Source: Mycolicibacterium parafortuitum
GTDB lineage: Bacteria > Actinomycetota > Actinomycetes > Mycobacteriales > Mycobacteriaceae
Reading direction: 5' to 3'
Assembly: GCF_010725485.1 (NCBI RefSeq)
Contig: NZ_AP022598.1
Location: forward strand, 5,332,001 to 5,396,000
Length of the DNA: 64,000 nt
Shown: piece after piece, positions 50,192 to 60,859 of the stretch
How positions within the stretch are numbered: the first letter of the stretch is position 1
Layout of the letters: each line of letters opens with the position of its first letter
The notes under the pieces: generated by a model
Seen by the model: only the letters and a program-made list of their open reading frames with translations
Databases searched by the model: none
Told to the model about the DNA's origin: nothing
Program-made: the position numbers and the translations under genes

Positions 50192-50349
50192 GAGTGATCC
50201 GGGAAGTGCATCCGGATGGCGTCGAGTTCACTGCGGATCCGGCGGGCATCGGAATCGCGTTCGTCGATGGCACTGCCCATCGACGGTAGGTAGTAGAGAT
50301 CGGCCAGCCGCCGGCCCAGTCGAGATATCCAGTGCGTCATAGTGGCCAT
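50188..50349 (-). CDS. Small unrecognised ORF (about 50-53 residues) coupled to yczE
   Basis: An ORF missed by usual length cut-offs. From ATG 50349 (or ATG 50340, three codons later) it reads MATMTHWISRLGRRLADLYYL, then ERDSDARRIRSELDAIRMHF, ending PDHS, with TGA overlapping the yczE GTG (GTGA). The N-terminal half is amphipathic with several aromatics (W, Y, Y); the C-terminal half is charged and helical. No signal or membrane segment. The overlap, sensible codon usage with GC-rich third positions, and position directly after the divergent promoter argue that it is translated. I do not recognise the family. Confidence 0.6.
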   Translation of the reverse strand: MATMTHWISRLGRRLADLYYLPSMGSAIDERDSDARRIRSELDAIRMHFPDHS

Positions 50350-50366
50350 GATCCGATCGAAGTGGC

Positions 50367-50398
50367 TTGCCTATCAATAGCCAGTTGGGCAATACTGG
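50367..50398. promoter_or_regulatory. Nested inverted repeats in the MocR/YczE divergent promoter
   Basis: TTGCC (50367-50371) pairs with GGCAA (50388-50392), CTAT with ATAG (50371-50380), and CCAGT (50381-50385) with ACTGG (50394-50398). These sit 6-37 bp upstream of the regulator's ATG and 18 bp from the small ORF start. Overlapping half-sites in a short divergent region are what an autoregulating MocR dimer would need. Confidence 0.45.
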
Positions 50399-50403
50399 CC
50401 GCA

Positions 50404-51846
50404 ATGACTGAGGCACTGGCAACCAGATCGCTCGATGTGGACTTATTGGCCCGCGAGTTGGGGAACTGGCGGACCTCCAGTCGCAGCGGACCCGCCTACC
50501 ACGGGCTCGCCGACGCGATCCGGCTGCTGATCGTCGACGGCCGGGTGCCCGTCGGGGCGCGACTGCCCAGCGAGCGGGCGCTTGCTGACGCCCTGCGGGT
50601 CTCCCGAACCACCGTGACCGCCGCGTACACCCAGCTGCGCGACGATGGTTATCTGCATGCGCGCCGCGGCGCGCGGAGTACCACGGCACTGCCGCTGGCC
50701 CCGACCCCGGTCGCCCCGCCGGTCGTCGTGGCCGCGAATCTGGCCGCGGCGACCCTGGCCGCCCCGGCATCGGTGGCCGCCCGCGCGTTCTCCGAGGCCG
50801 CCGAGCAGGTGACCCCGTATCTTCACGACATCGGCATCGACCTCACCGGGGTTCCGCCGCTGCGCGTCGCGATCGCCGAGAAGTACTGCGCGCAAGGGCT
50901 TCTGACCGATCCGGACGAGATCATGGTGACGACCGGGGCGCTGCACGCGATCGGGCTCATCCTGGCCACCTACACCCAGCCCGACGACCGGGTGCTCGTC
51001 GAGCAACCCACCTACCACGGGGCGCTGGCCGCAATGGCCAACCGTGGAGTGCGCCCCGTTCCGGTCGCGATGACGCCGGACGGGTGGGAACTGGACGCCG
51101 TCGAGGCCGCGATCCGCCAACTGGCCCCCAAACTGGCCTACCTGATCCCGGACAACCAGAACCCGACCGGGCTGACCATGCCCGTCGCGGACCGCAACCG
51201 GCTCGCCCACATCATCGCCGAGACCCGCACCCGCACGATCGTCGACGAGACGATCACCGACATGTGGCTCGATGAGCAGGTGCCCGCCCCGCTGGCGTCG
51301 GCCATGACCGCCCGCCGCGATCTGGTGATGACGGTCGGATCGATGTCGAAGTCGTTCTGGGGCGGACTGCGGATCGGCTGGATCAGGGCCGAGCGGGCGA
51401 CGCTGGCGACGATCGCAGCGATGCGGCCCGCCATCGACATGGGCACTCCGATCCTCGAACAGCTCGCGGCCGCACGGCTTCTGGCCGCTGCGACCGATGT
51501 GCTCCCGGACCGGCGGGAGATCCTGAGGTCGCGGCGGGCACTGCTGCTGAGACTGCTCGCCGAACATCTGCCGGACTGGCAGCCGATGCCCGGCAAGGGT
51601 GGGATGTCGGTGTGGGTGCGGCTGCCCGCACCGATGAGTTCGGCACTGTCGGCGGCGGCGTCGCGGATGGGGCTGGAGATCCCGCCCGGACCGAGGTTCG
51701 GGGTGGACGGCACGCTGGAGCGGTTCATCCGGGTGCCGTTCACGCTGCCCGACGATCAACTCGTCGAGGCGATCGAATTGCTGGCGCGGGCGTGGCGCAG
51801 CGTCACGGGGCTGACGGCGCCGGAGCCCGCGACGGTCGTCGTGTAG
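50404..51846 (+). CDS. yczR: MocR-type regulator (GntR DNA-binding plus aminotransferase fold)
   Basis: 480 residues. N-terminal winged helix of the GntR family (YHGLADAIRLLIVDGRVPVGARLPSERALADALRVSRTTVTAAYTQL, about 33-80), a linker, and a fold-type I aminotransferase domain (about 115-470) with the PLP Lys in VGSMSKSFWGGLRIGWIRA and the Asn/Pro/Asp segment PDNQNPTGLTMP. Expected to control the divergent small ORF-yczE operon and possibly itself; the effector is unknown. ATG 50404 is the first start after the putative operator. The yczR name rests on linkage to yczE and family, not on a search. Confidence 0.88.
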   Translation: MTEALATRSLDVDLLARELGNWRTSSRSGPAYHGLADAIRLLIVDGRVPVGARLPSERALADALRVSRTTVTAAYTQLRDDGYLHARRGARSTTALPLAPTPVAPPVVVAANLAAATLAAPASVAARAFSEAAEQVTPYLHDIGIDLTGVPPLRVAIAEKYCAQGLLTDPDEIMVTTGALHAIGLILATYTQPDDRVLVEQPTYHGALAAMANRGVRPVPVAMTPDGWELDAVEAAIRQLAPKLAYLIPDNQNPTGLTMPVADRNRLAHIIAETRTRTIVDETITDMWLDEQVPAPLASAMTARRDLVMTVGSMSKSFWGGLRIGWIRAERATLATIAAMRPAIDMGTPILEQLAAARLLAAATDVLPDRREILRSRRALLLRLLAEHLPDWQPMPGKGGMSVWVRLPAPMSSALSAAASRMGLEIPPGPRFGVDGTLERFIRVPFTLPDDQLVEAIELLARAWRSVTGLTAPEPATVVV

Positions 51847-51863
51847 GTCAGCCGGGGTGTAGA

Positions 51864-53190
<1,327 letters not shown>

Positions 53191-53215
53191 TCCCGGGTGT
53201 CGCGGGCTGTCACCG

Positions 53216-55072
<1,857 letters not shown>

Positions 55073-55154
55073 CTACAAACGGTCGTATTTGACGGCCGAT
55101 CGTCACAGTTTCGCTACGAGGATATGCCCTGACCTGGCGCGACACGACGGGTGT

Positions 55155-55160
55155 TACCGT
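55155..55160 (+). promoter_or_regulatory. Putative -10 element for a leaderless fecB transcript
   Basis: TACCGT (TANNNT form) ends six bases before the GTG at 55167, the spacing expected if transcription begins at the start codon. No convincing -35 is seen, and no ribosome-binding site precedes the GTG, which supports a leaderless mRNA. Confidence 0.5.
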
Positions 55161-55166
55161 CTTCGC

Positions 55167-56318
55167 GTGCTGTTCACCGGAGCGCGGGCGCGCCGTTGGG
55201 TGCCCCGGACGACGGGGCTGGCCGCTGTCGGCACCGCCGTGGTCGTGTTCTCGCTCAGCGGGTGCGGATCGGGTGCCGAATCGGCGCCCGGGCAGGACCC
55301 GGCCGCCGCGGTCCAGACCAGTACGACCCGAATCGCGAGCGCCGGGGTGCTGGGCAACGACCGCAGGCCCGACGAGTCGTGTGCCGCGGAGCCGGCCCGG
55401 CTGGACGTCGGCCCGCCGGACCGCGAGGTCCGCAACGCGACCGGCCACGGTGTCACTCCCCCGATCCCCGAGACGACGCTGGTGCGCGCCGATCCGCAGC
55501 GCATCGTCGCCCTCTCGGGCGACCAGCTCGACGCGTTGTGTGCGCTGGGTCTGCAGTCCCGCATCGTCGGCGCGGCCCTGGCGGACGGAGCCGACGCCCC
55601 GCCGTCCTATCTCGGCGCCGTCATCCACGACGTTCCCGGCGTGGGCAGCCGGACCTCCCCCGATATGAACGCGATCCGCGACGCGCAACCGGATCTGATC
55701 CTCGCCTCGGCATCGCTGTCCGGGCAGCACCACGAGGCGCTGGCGGAGATCGCGCCGACGGTGTTCACCGGGGCGCCGGGAGCGGGATGGAAGGACAACC
55801 TGCGCGCCGTCGGCGCCGCCACCGGCCGCACCGAGGCGGCCAACGCGGTCCTCGAGGACTTCGACCGGGCCGCGGCCAAGACCGGCGCGGACAACGACGC
55901 GACGCACTACCAGGCGTCGGTCGTGCAGTTCACCGATACGACGATGAAGGTGTTCGGAGTCGACAACTTCGCGGGCAGCGTCCTCGCCGACGTCGGCGTG
56001 GACCGTCCCGCATCCCAGCGGTTCAGGGACAAGCCGTACGTCGAGATCGGCATCACCGACGAGGACCTCGGCGATTCGCCGGACTTCTCGATGGCCGACG
56101 GCGACCTCGTGTACGTGATGTTCGCCACCCCGGCGGCCCGCGACCGGGCGCCCGAGGTGCTCGACAGCGACGCTTGGAAGAGGCTGTCGGCCACCCGCGA
56201 CGATCGGGTGTTCGCGGTCAACAACGAGGTGTGGGCGGGCAGCGACGGCGCCGGCGGCGTCGTGGCCGCGCGCGGCATCCTCGCCGATCTGCGGTGGGTC
56301 AACTCCCCCATCAACTGA
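55167..56318 (+). CDS. fecB: Iron-siderophore/heme-type substrate-binding lipoprotein FecB
   Basis: 383 residues. The signal peptide ends in lipobox LSGC (SLSGCGSGAES, Cys about 33), then two helical-backbone lobes of the class III periplasmic binding fold: RIVALSGDQLDALCALGLQSRIVGAAL, DMNAIRDAQPDLILAS, KVFGVDNFAGSVLADVGVDRP, and a C-terminal LSATRDDRVFAVNN. Orthologue of FecB (Rv3044), linked to siderophore and heme use. A paired Cys (ESCAAEP...DALCALG) could form a disulfide. No ABC permease adjoins. Divergent from ctaD; adhC follows. Confidence 0.9.
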   Translation: MLFTGARARRWVPRTTGLAAVGTAVVVFSLSGCGSGAESAPGQDPAAAVQTSTTRIASAGVLGNDRRPDESCAAEPARLDVGPPDREVRNATGHGVTPPIPETTLVRADPQRIVALSGDQLDALCALGLQSRIVGAALADGADAPPSYLGAVIHDVPGVGSRTSPDMNAIRDAQPDLILASASLSGQHHEALAEIAPTVFTGAPGAGWKDNLRAVGAATGRTEAANAVLEDFDRAAAKTGADNDATHYQASVVQFTDTTMKVFGVDNFAGSVLADVGVDRPASQRFRDKPYVEIGITDEDLGDSPDFSMADGDLVYVMFATPAARDRAPEVLDSDAWKRLSATRDDRVFAVNNEVWAGSDGAGGVVAARGILADLRWVNSPIN

Positions 56319-56491
56319 GAACCGGCGCAGCCGATTGGGCGCAACCTCACAGGTGGCCCCGGGACTATCCGACCGGGCTCGGCGTTGGACTGACAGAGTC
56401 GTCGGTCAGACGACGTCGCGCTGTGGCGCCCTCCGGGTATCCGGATCAGCGCGCCTACCGCACCCAGTAGATGACCAAGAAGAGGTATTCG

Positions 56492-57538
56492 ATGAAAACT
56501 GTTTCCGCTTACGCAGCCACCTCCGCGACCGAGCCGCTGACCAAGACGACGATCACCCGCCGCGACGTGCGTCCGCACGATGTCGCATTCGACATCCACT
56601 TCGCCGGCATCTGCCACTCCGACATCCACACGGTGCGCGGCGAATGGGGTGAGCCGGCCTACCCCGTGGTGCCGGGCCACGAGATCGCCGGCATCGTCAC
56701 CGAAGTCGGATCCGAGGTGACGAAGTTCAAAGTCGGCGACCGCGTCGGGGTGGGCTGCTTCGTCGATTCGTGTCGCGAGTGCGAGTCCTGCCGGGCCGGT
56801 GAGGAGCAGTACTGCACCGGAGGCGGCATGGTGGGCACCTACAACGCGGTCGGCCGCGACGGCGAACCCACCCAGGGCGGCTACAGCGGTGCGATCGTCG
56901 TCGACGAGAGCTACGTGCTGCGCATCCCCGACTCGGTCGGACTGGACGAGGCGGCGCCGCTGCTGTGCGCCGGCATCACCACGTATTCGCCTCTGCGCCA
57001 TTGGAACGCCGGTCCGGGCAAGACGGTCGCGGTGATCGGTCTGGGCGGCCTGGGCCACCTCGCGGTCAAGCTGGCCGCGGCGATGGGCGCCGAGGTGACC
57101 GTGCTGAGCCAGTCGCTGAAGAAGATGGAAGACGGAATTCGTTTGGGCGCCAGCGATTATCGCGCCACCAGTGACCGCGCCACGTTCAAGGAACTGCGCG
57201 GCCGCTTCGATCTGATCATCAACACGGTGTCGGCGAACCTGAACCTGGCCGACTACCTGAACCTGCTCAAGCGCGACGGCACCCTGGTCGAACTCGGCAT
57301 GCCCGAGCACCCGATGCAGGTGCCCGCCGGCTCGCTGATCTTCGGGCGGCGCAGCATCGCGGGATCGCTGATCGGCGGTATCGCCGAGACCCAGGAGATG
57401 CTCGATTTCTGTGCCGAGCACGATGTGCGCCCCGAAATCGAGGTCATCACACCGGATTACATCAACGAGGCCTACGAGCGCACCGTCGCCAGCGACGTGC
57501 GCTACCGGTTCGTCATCGATACCGCGTCGCTGCGGTAG
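56492..57538 (+). CDS. adhC: Zinc-dependent NADP alcohol dehydrogenase (cinnamyl/aryl type)
   Basis: 348 residues, medium-chain dehydrogenase. Catalytic zinc ligands in [11 protein letters not shown] and PGHEIAG, structural zinc Cys quartet in [20 protein letters not shown], and Rossmann motif [14 protein letters not shown]. The segment [15 protein letters not shown], with Ser/Lys at the cofactor site, favours NADP. Orthologue of AdhC (Rv3045). ATG 56492 follows AAGAGG by six bases; ATG 56471, just upstream, has no ribosome-binding site. It follows fecB by 173 bp and converges on the DUF3349 gene with 3 bp between stops. Confidence 0.93.
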   Translation: MKTVSAYAATSATEPLTKTTITRRDVRPHDVAFDIHFAGICHSDIHTVRGEWGEPAYPVVPGHEIAGIVTEVGSEVTKFKVGDRVGVGCFVDSCRECESCRAGEEQYCTGGGMVGTYNAVGRDGEPTQGGYSGAIVVDESYVLRIPDSVGLDEAAPLLCAGITTYSPLRHWNAGPGKTVAVIGLGGLGHLAVKLAAAMGAEVTVLSQSLKKMEDGIRLGASDYRATSDRATFKELRGRFDLIINTVSANLNLADYLNLLKRDGTLVELGMPEHPMQVPAGSLIFGRRSIAGSLIGGIAETQEMLDFCAEHDVRPEIEVITPDYINEAYERTVASDVRYRFVIDTASLR

Positions 57539-57541
57539 CCG

Positions 57542-57880
57542 CTAACCGGCGCCGGCCGCTCCCGGGTCGTCCACCCCGGCGAGCGGCCAGCCCGCCGCGG
57601 CCAGTATCGCCGCGACCCGCGCCACGTTCTCGGGTCCGGCGTCATGGTGGGTGACGTCTTGGATGAATTCCTCGATCTCGTCGACGGCGATCGGCTGTCC
57701 GGCCGCCGCGGGCGTCCCGGGCTCGGTCAGGTGTCGCACCACTTCCCTGATCTGGTCTTCGGTGAGCGGCGTCGCGCGCAACAGCGCCAGCAGCGGAACA
57801 CGATCCGGGCCGGGCACCCCGCCCGGGTAGCCCGCACGCAGCCAGTCCAGGATCGATTGCAGCTTCGACGTCACGTTCAC
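57542..57880 (-). CDS. DUF3349 small protein (Rv3046c-like)
   Basis: 112 residues, soluble and mostly helical. SILDWLRAGYPGGVPGPDRVPLLALLRATPLTEDQIREVVRHLT and EIEEFIQDVTHHDAGPENVARVAAILAAAGWPL are the conserved blocks of DUF3349, a mycobacterial family of unknown function with solved structures but no assigned activity. GTG 57880 is used; GTG 57874 two codons later has GGGG at a better distance and is equally likely. Upstream lies a 216-bp region shared with the divergent permease. Confidence 0.85.
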   Translation of the reverse strand: MNVTSKLQSILDWLRAGYPGGVPGPDRVPLLALLRATPLTEDQIREVVRHLTEPGTPAAAGQPIAVDEIEEFIQDVTHHDAGPENVARVAAILAAAGWPLAGVDDPGAAGAG

Positions 57881-58096
57881 CCCGTCAGTGTGCCTCGCGC
57901 CCGGGGTCGCGCGGCCGCCGGGACGCCGCGCTGGACGCCCGGGCGTCGTCGCGTTCACCAGCCGCCGAGTCTGGGAGGTTGCTGGAGGTTGCGTTAAGAG
58001 TGGATGACCCCGGTTGTCGGCACGGGGGTCGGGTGCGACGCTCGTTTCGTCCTGCGCAGTGCGTCGCGGACTGAGATCCGAAGCAGGAGACCCGAG

Positions 58097-59686
58097 ATGG
58101 CAACTGAATCCGCAGCAGTTCACCCCGCTCCCGAAGCCCCGCCCGGCCTGAAGAAGGGTGCGATCGGGATGGTCGCGGTCATCTTCATGGCGGTCGCCAA
58201 CGCCGCGCCGATCACCGCGATGACGGGAAACACCCCGATCGCGGTCGGCTACGGCAACGGCCTCGGCGCACCCGCGGGTTTCCTGTTCGCCACCATCATC
58301 CTGACGCTGTTCGCGCTGGGTTACGTCGCGATGGCACGGCACATCACGACCACGGGCGCGTTCTACGGCTTCATCTCCCACGGCCTCGGGCAGATCTGGG
58401 GCATGGCCAGTGGCTTGCTGGCCACGTTCGCCTACGTGGTGTTCGAAGGTTCGTTGATCGGCGGATGCGCCTACTTCGCCAACGACGCGGTCAATTCGAT
58501 TCTGGGGGTGGACATTCCGTGGCTGGTCTTCGCGGTGGTGGCCATCGTGATCATCGCCGCGCTGTGCTACTTCCACATCAGTTTCACCGCGGCGATCCTC
58601 GGGGTGACACTGGTCGCCGAAGTGCTGATCCTGTTCGGGTTGGCGTTCACCGTGATCGCCAACGGCGGTGGGCCCGACGGCTTCATGCTCGATCAGACCG
58701 TGCTGCTCAACAACGCGTTCGAGAGCCTGCCCGCGGGGGCATTCGGCACCGCGGCCGCGGCGGGATCGATGGCGATCGGGCTGTTCTTCGCGTTCTGGTC
58801 GTGGGTCGGCTTCGAGACGACGGCCGTCTACGGCGAAGAGTCACGCAACCCGAAGCAAATCATCCCGCGCGCGACGCTGATCGCGGTGATCGGACTGGGC
58901 CTGTTCTACACGTTCATCTCGGCGATGGTGCTGGCGGGCAACGGCGCGAAGGCCTCGGTCGAGGCGTCGATCAGTGCATCACCGCTCGACCTGTTCTTCG
59001 GGCTGGTGGAGAAGAACCTCGGCGGGGTCCTTCTCGACGTCTACAAGATCCTGCTCGTCATCGGCTCCTTCGCATGCGCGCTGGCCTTCCACAACGCCGC
59101 GTCGCGCTACCTGTTCGCGCTCGGCCGGGAGATCCCGTCACCCAAGGCCCGCAACACCATCGGCGCCGCGCATCCCAAGCACGGGTCGCCCTATATCGCC
59201 TCGACGCTGCAGAGCGCCATCACGCTGGTGATCGTGTTGCTGTTCGCCGGGTTCACCGCGGTGCAGGTGCCCGACGCCGACGGTGTCGGTGTCGACACCC
59301 CCGCGTTGGTGCCCTACGTGAACATCTACGGCTTGCTCGCGCTGATCGGCACCGCGGCGATCCTGCTCGTGCAGGCCATCTGTTCGGCAGCGGTCATCTC
59401 GTACTTCTGGGCGCGGAAAGTGCACCGCGGCAACGTGATCACCACGCTGATCTGTCCGCTGATCGGCGGGCTGGCGATGCTCTACGTGGTGTGGCTGCTG
59501 TGGGACAACCGGGCGTTCGCGGCGGGCCTGGCGGCCAACTCACAGGTGTTCAAGGTGGGCCCCTATCTGATCCTGGCGGTGTTCCTCGTCGGCCTGGTCT
59601 ATGCCCTGTGGCTGCGCACCGCACGGCCCCAGACCTACGCGGAGATCGGCCGCACCGTGATCGAGGACAGCCACGAACGCCGCTGA
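58097..59686 (+). CDS. APC-family amino-acid permease
   Basis: 529 residues with about twelve helices. LKKGAIGMVAVIFMAVANAAPITAMTGNTPIAVGYGNGLGAP opens the domain, and the FWSWVGFETTAVYGEESRNPKQIIPRATLIAV and ALAFHNAASRYLFALGREIPSPK segments are typical of the APC superfamily. Substrate probably an amino acid, amine or related compound. ATG 58097 follows GGAGACCCGAG. It lies between the conserved M. tuberculosis-like block and the two-component island, so it is accessory at this place. The 98 bp after it show nothing recognisable. Confidence 0.9.
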   Translation: MATESAAVHPAPEAPPGLKKGAIGMVAVIFMAVANAAPITAMTGNTPIAVGYGNGLGAPAGFLFATIILTLFALGYVAMARHITTTGAFYGFISHGLGQIWGMASGLLATFAYVVFEGSLIGGCAYFANDAVNSILGVDIPWLVFAVVAIVIIAALCYFHISFTAAILGVTLVAEVLILFGLAFTVIANGGGPDGFMLDQTVLLNNAFESLPAGAFGTAAAAGSMAIGLFFAFWSWVGFETTAVYGEESRNPKQIIPRATLIAVIGLGLFYTFISAMVLAGNGAKASVEASISASPLDLFFGLVEKNLGGVLLDVYKILLVIGSFACALAFHNAASRYLFALGREIPSPKARNTIGAAHPKHGSPYIASTLQSAITLVIVLLFAGFTAVQVPDADGVGVDTPALVPYVNIYGLLALIGTAAILLVQAICSAAVISYFWARKVHRGNVITTLICPLIGGLAMLYVVWLLWDNRAFAAGLAANSQVFKVGPYLILAVFLVGLVYALWLRTARPQTYAEIGRTVIEDSHERR

Positions 59687-59784
59687 CGCCAGACACCGAC
59701 GGCAACCGGAGCCCGTCTCGCCCGCGGCACCAATCGGCGTCTTGGCCCGCGCAGATCGGGTTCCCGGTGCAAGAATGTGACGCT

Positions 59785-60438
59785 ATGTGCGCGCTGAGGG
59801 TGGTCGTCGCCGACGACGACGTGCTGCTGCGCGAAGGGCTGGCCAGCCTGCTGGAGCGCTCCGGTTTCGAGATTGCCGGCCAGGCCGGTGACGGGGACGC
59901 GCTGCTGCAGTTGGTCCGCGACGAACAGCCCGATCTCGCGCTGGTCGACATCCGCATGCCGCCGACACACACCAGCGAGGGGCTCGACGCGGCCAAGGTG
60001 ATCCGGGAGGAGTCACCGAAAGTCGGCATCGTGGTGCTGTCGGCCCACGTCGACGTCGACCACGCGATGGAGCTGCTGGCCGGCGGTCACGCGATCGGCT
60101 ATCTGCTCAAGACCCGTGTCACCGACGTGGCCGATTTCGTCGACACGCTGCAGCGCATCGCCAACGGCGCCTCGGTCGTCGATCCCGCCCTGGTCGCCGA
60201 ACTCGTCTCGGCGCGCAAGCGCGACGACCCGCTGGGGACGCTGAGCACCCGCGAGCGCGAGGTGCTGACGTTGATGGCCGAGGGACTGTCCAATGCCGGG
60301 ATCGGGCGGCGCCTGTGGGTCACCGAGGGCACCGTGGAAAAGCATGTGCGCAGCATCCTGACGAAACTCAACCTGCCGGAGACCGGCGACGATCACCGCC
60401 GGGTGCGCGCGGTCATCATGTATTTGGAGACGCGTTAG
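59785..60438 (+). CDS. NarL/FixJ-family response regulator
   Basis: 217 residues. Receiver domain with acidic triad ADDD (10-12), phospho-Asp55 in LALVDIRMPP, Ser/Thr at VVLSAH and Lys in YLLKTRV; LuxR-type HTH at the C-terminus (LSTREREVLTLMAEGLSNAGIGRRLWVTEGTVEKHVRSILTKL). Probably activated by the HisKA_3 kinase starting 420 bp downstream on the same strand. Its end overlaps the convergent lone-receiver gene by 23 bp, so expression of the two may interfere. Confidence 0.92.
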   Translation: MCALRVVVADDDVLLREGLASLLERSGFEIAGQAGDGDALLQLVRDEQPDLALVDIRMPPTHTSEGLDAAKVIREESPKVGIVVLSAHVDVDHAMELLAGGHAIGYLLKTRVTDVADFVDTLQRIANGASVVDPALVAELVSARKRDDPLGTLSTREREVLTLMAEGLSNAGIGRRLWVTEGTVEKHVRSILTKLNLPETGDDHRRVRAVIMYLETR

Positions 60439-60787
60439 TCCGCGCGGCGAGCAGATCCCGGACCGCGCCGGGAGACAGCGCGAACTTCGACAGGAAGCCG
60501 AGGGCGGGACTGGCGGCGATCAGGTCGGCGAAGTCCTGCTCGTCATGGGTCGAGGTCAGGATCACCGGGATACCGCCGAGCCGCTCGGCGACGTCGAATC
60601 CGCTCTCGGCGCCGAGGTCGACGTCGACGAGTGCGACGTCGGGATGCAGTTCCTCGGCCCGGCGCATCGCCTCGGTGCCGTCGCAGGCGATGCCGACCAC
60701 CTCGATTCCCCCGCGCTCCAGCATGGAGCGGGCGGCGTCGCGGAAAGCGGCACTGTCGTCGACGATCAGGCAGCGCGGACCAGTCAT
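60416..60787 (-). CDS. Single-domain response regulator (CheY-like receiver)
   Basis: 123 residues, receiver domain only. LIVDDSAAFRDAAR (DD 10-11), phospho-Asp55 in VALVDVDLGAESGF, Thr in LTSTHDEQDF and Lys101 in GFLSKFALS are intact; no output domain follows. It may act by protein interaction or as a phosphate sink for the neighbouring kinase. ATG 60787 is 73 bp from the kinase GTG, on the opposite strand, so regulator and kinase are transcribed divergently. Confidence 0.88.
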   Translation of the reverse strand: MTGPRCLIVDDSAAFRDAARSMLERGGIEVVGIACDGTEAMRRAEELHPDVALVDVDLGAESGFDVAERLGGIPVILTSTHDEQDFADLIAASPALGFLSKFALSPGAVRDLLAARTNASPNT

Positions 60788-60847
60788 GTCTCCAGCTTGG
60801 CAGCAGCGGCCGTGGTCGTCATTCCTGTTAGCGGGAAAGTTCCGGTC

Positions 60848-60853
60848 TACCAT
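60848..60853 (+). promoter_or_regulatory. Putative -10 element for a leaderless kinase transcript
   Basis: TACCAT lies six bases before the GTG at 60860; the spacing to the start codon is the same as for fecB. No -35 of good quality is visible. Confidence 0.45.
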
Positions 60854-60859
60854 CGGCCA

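Noticed and set aside
57974..57992. Direct repeat GGAGGTTGC x2 upstream of the permease.
   Set aside because: Two 9-bp copies one base apart with no symmetry or promoter context; too short to support a functional claim.
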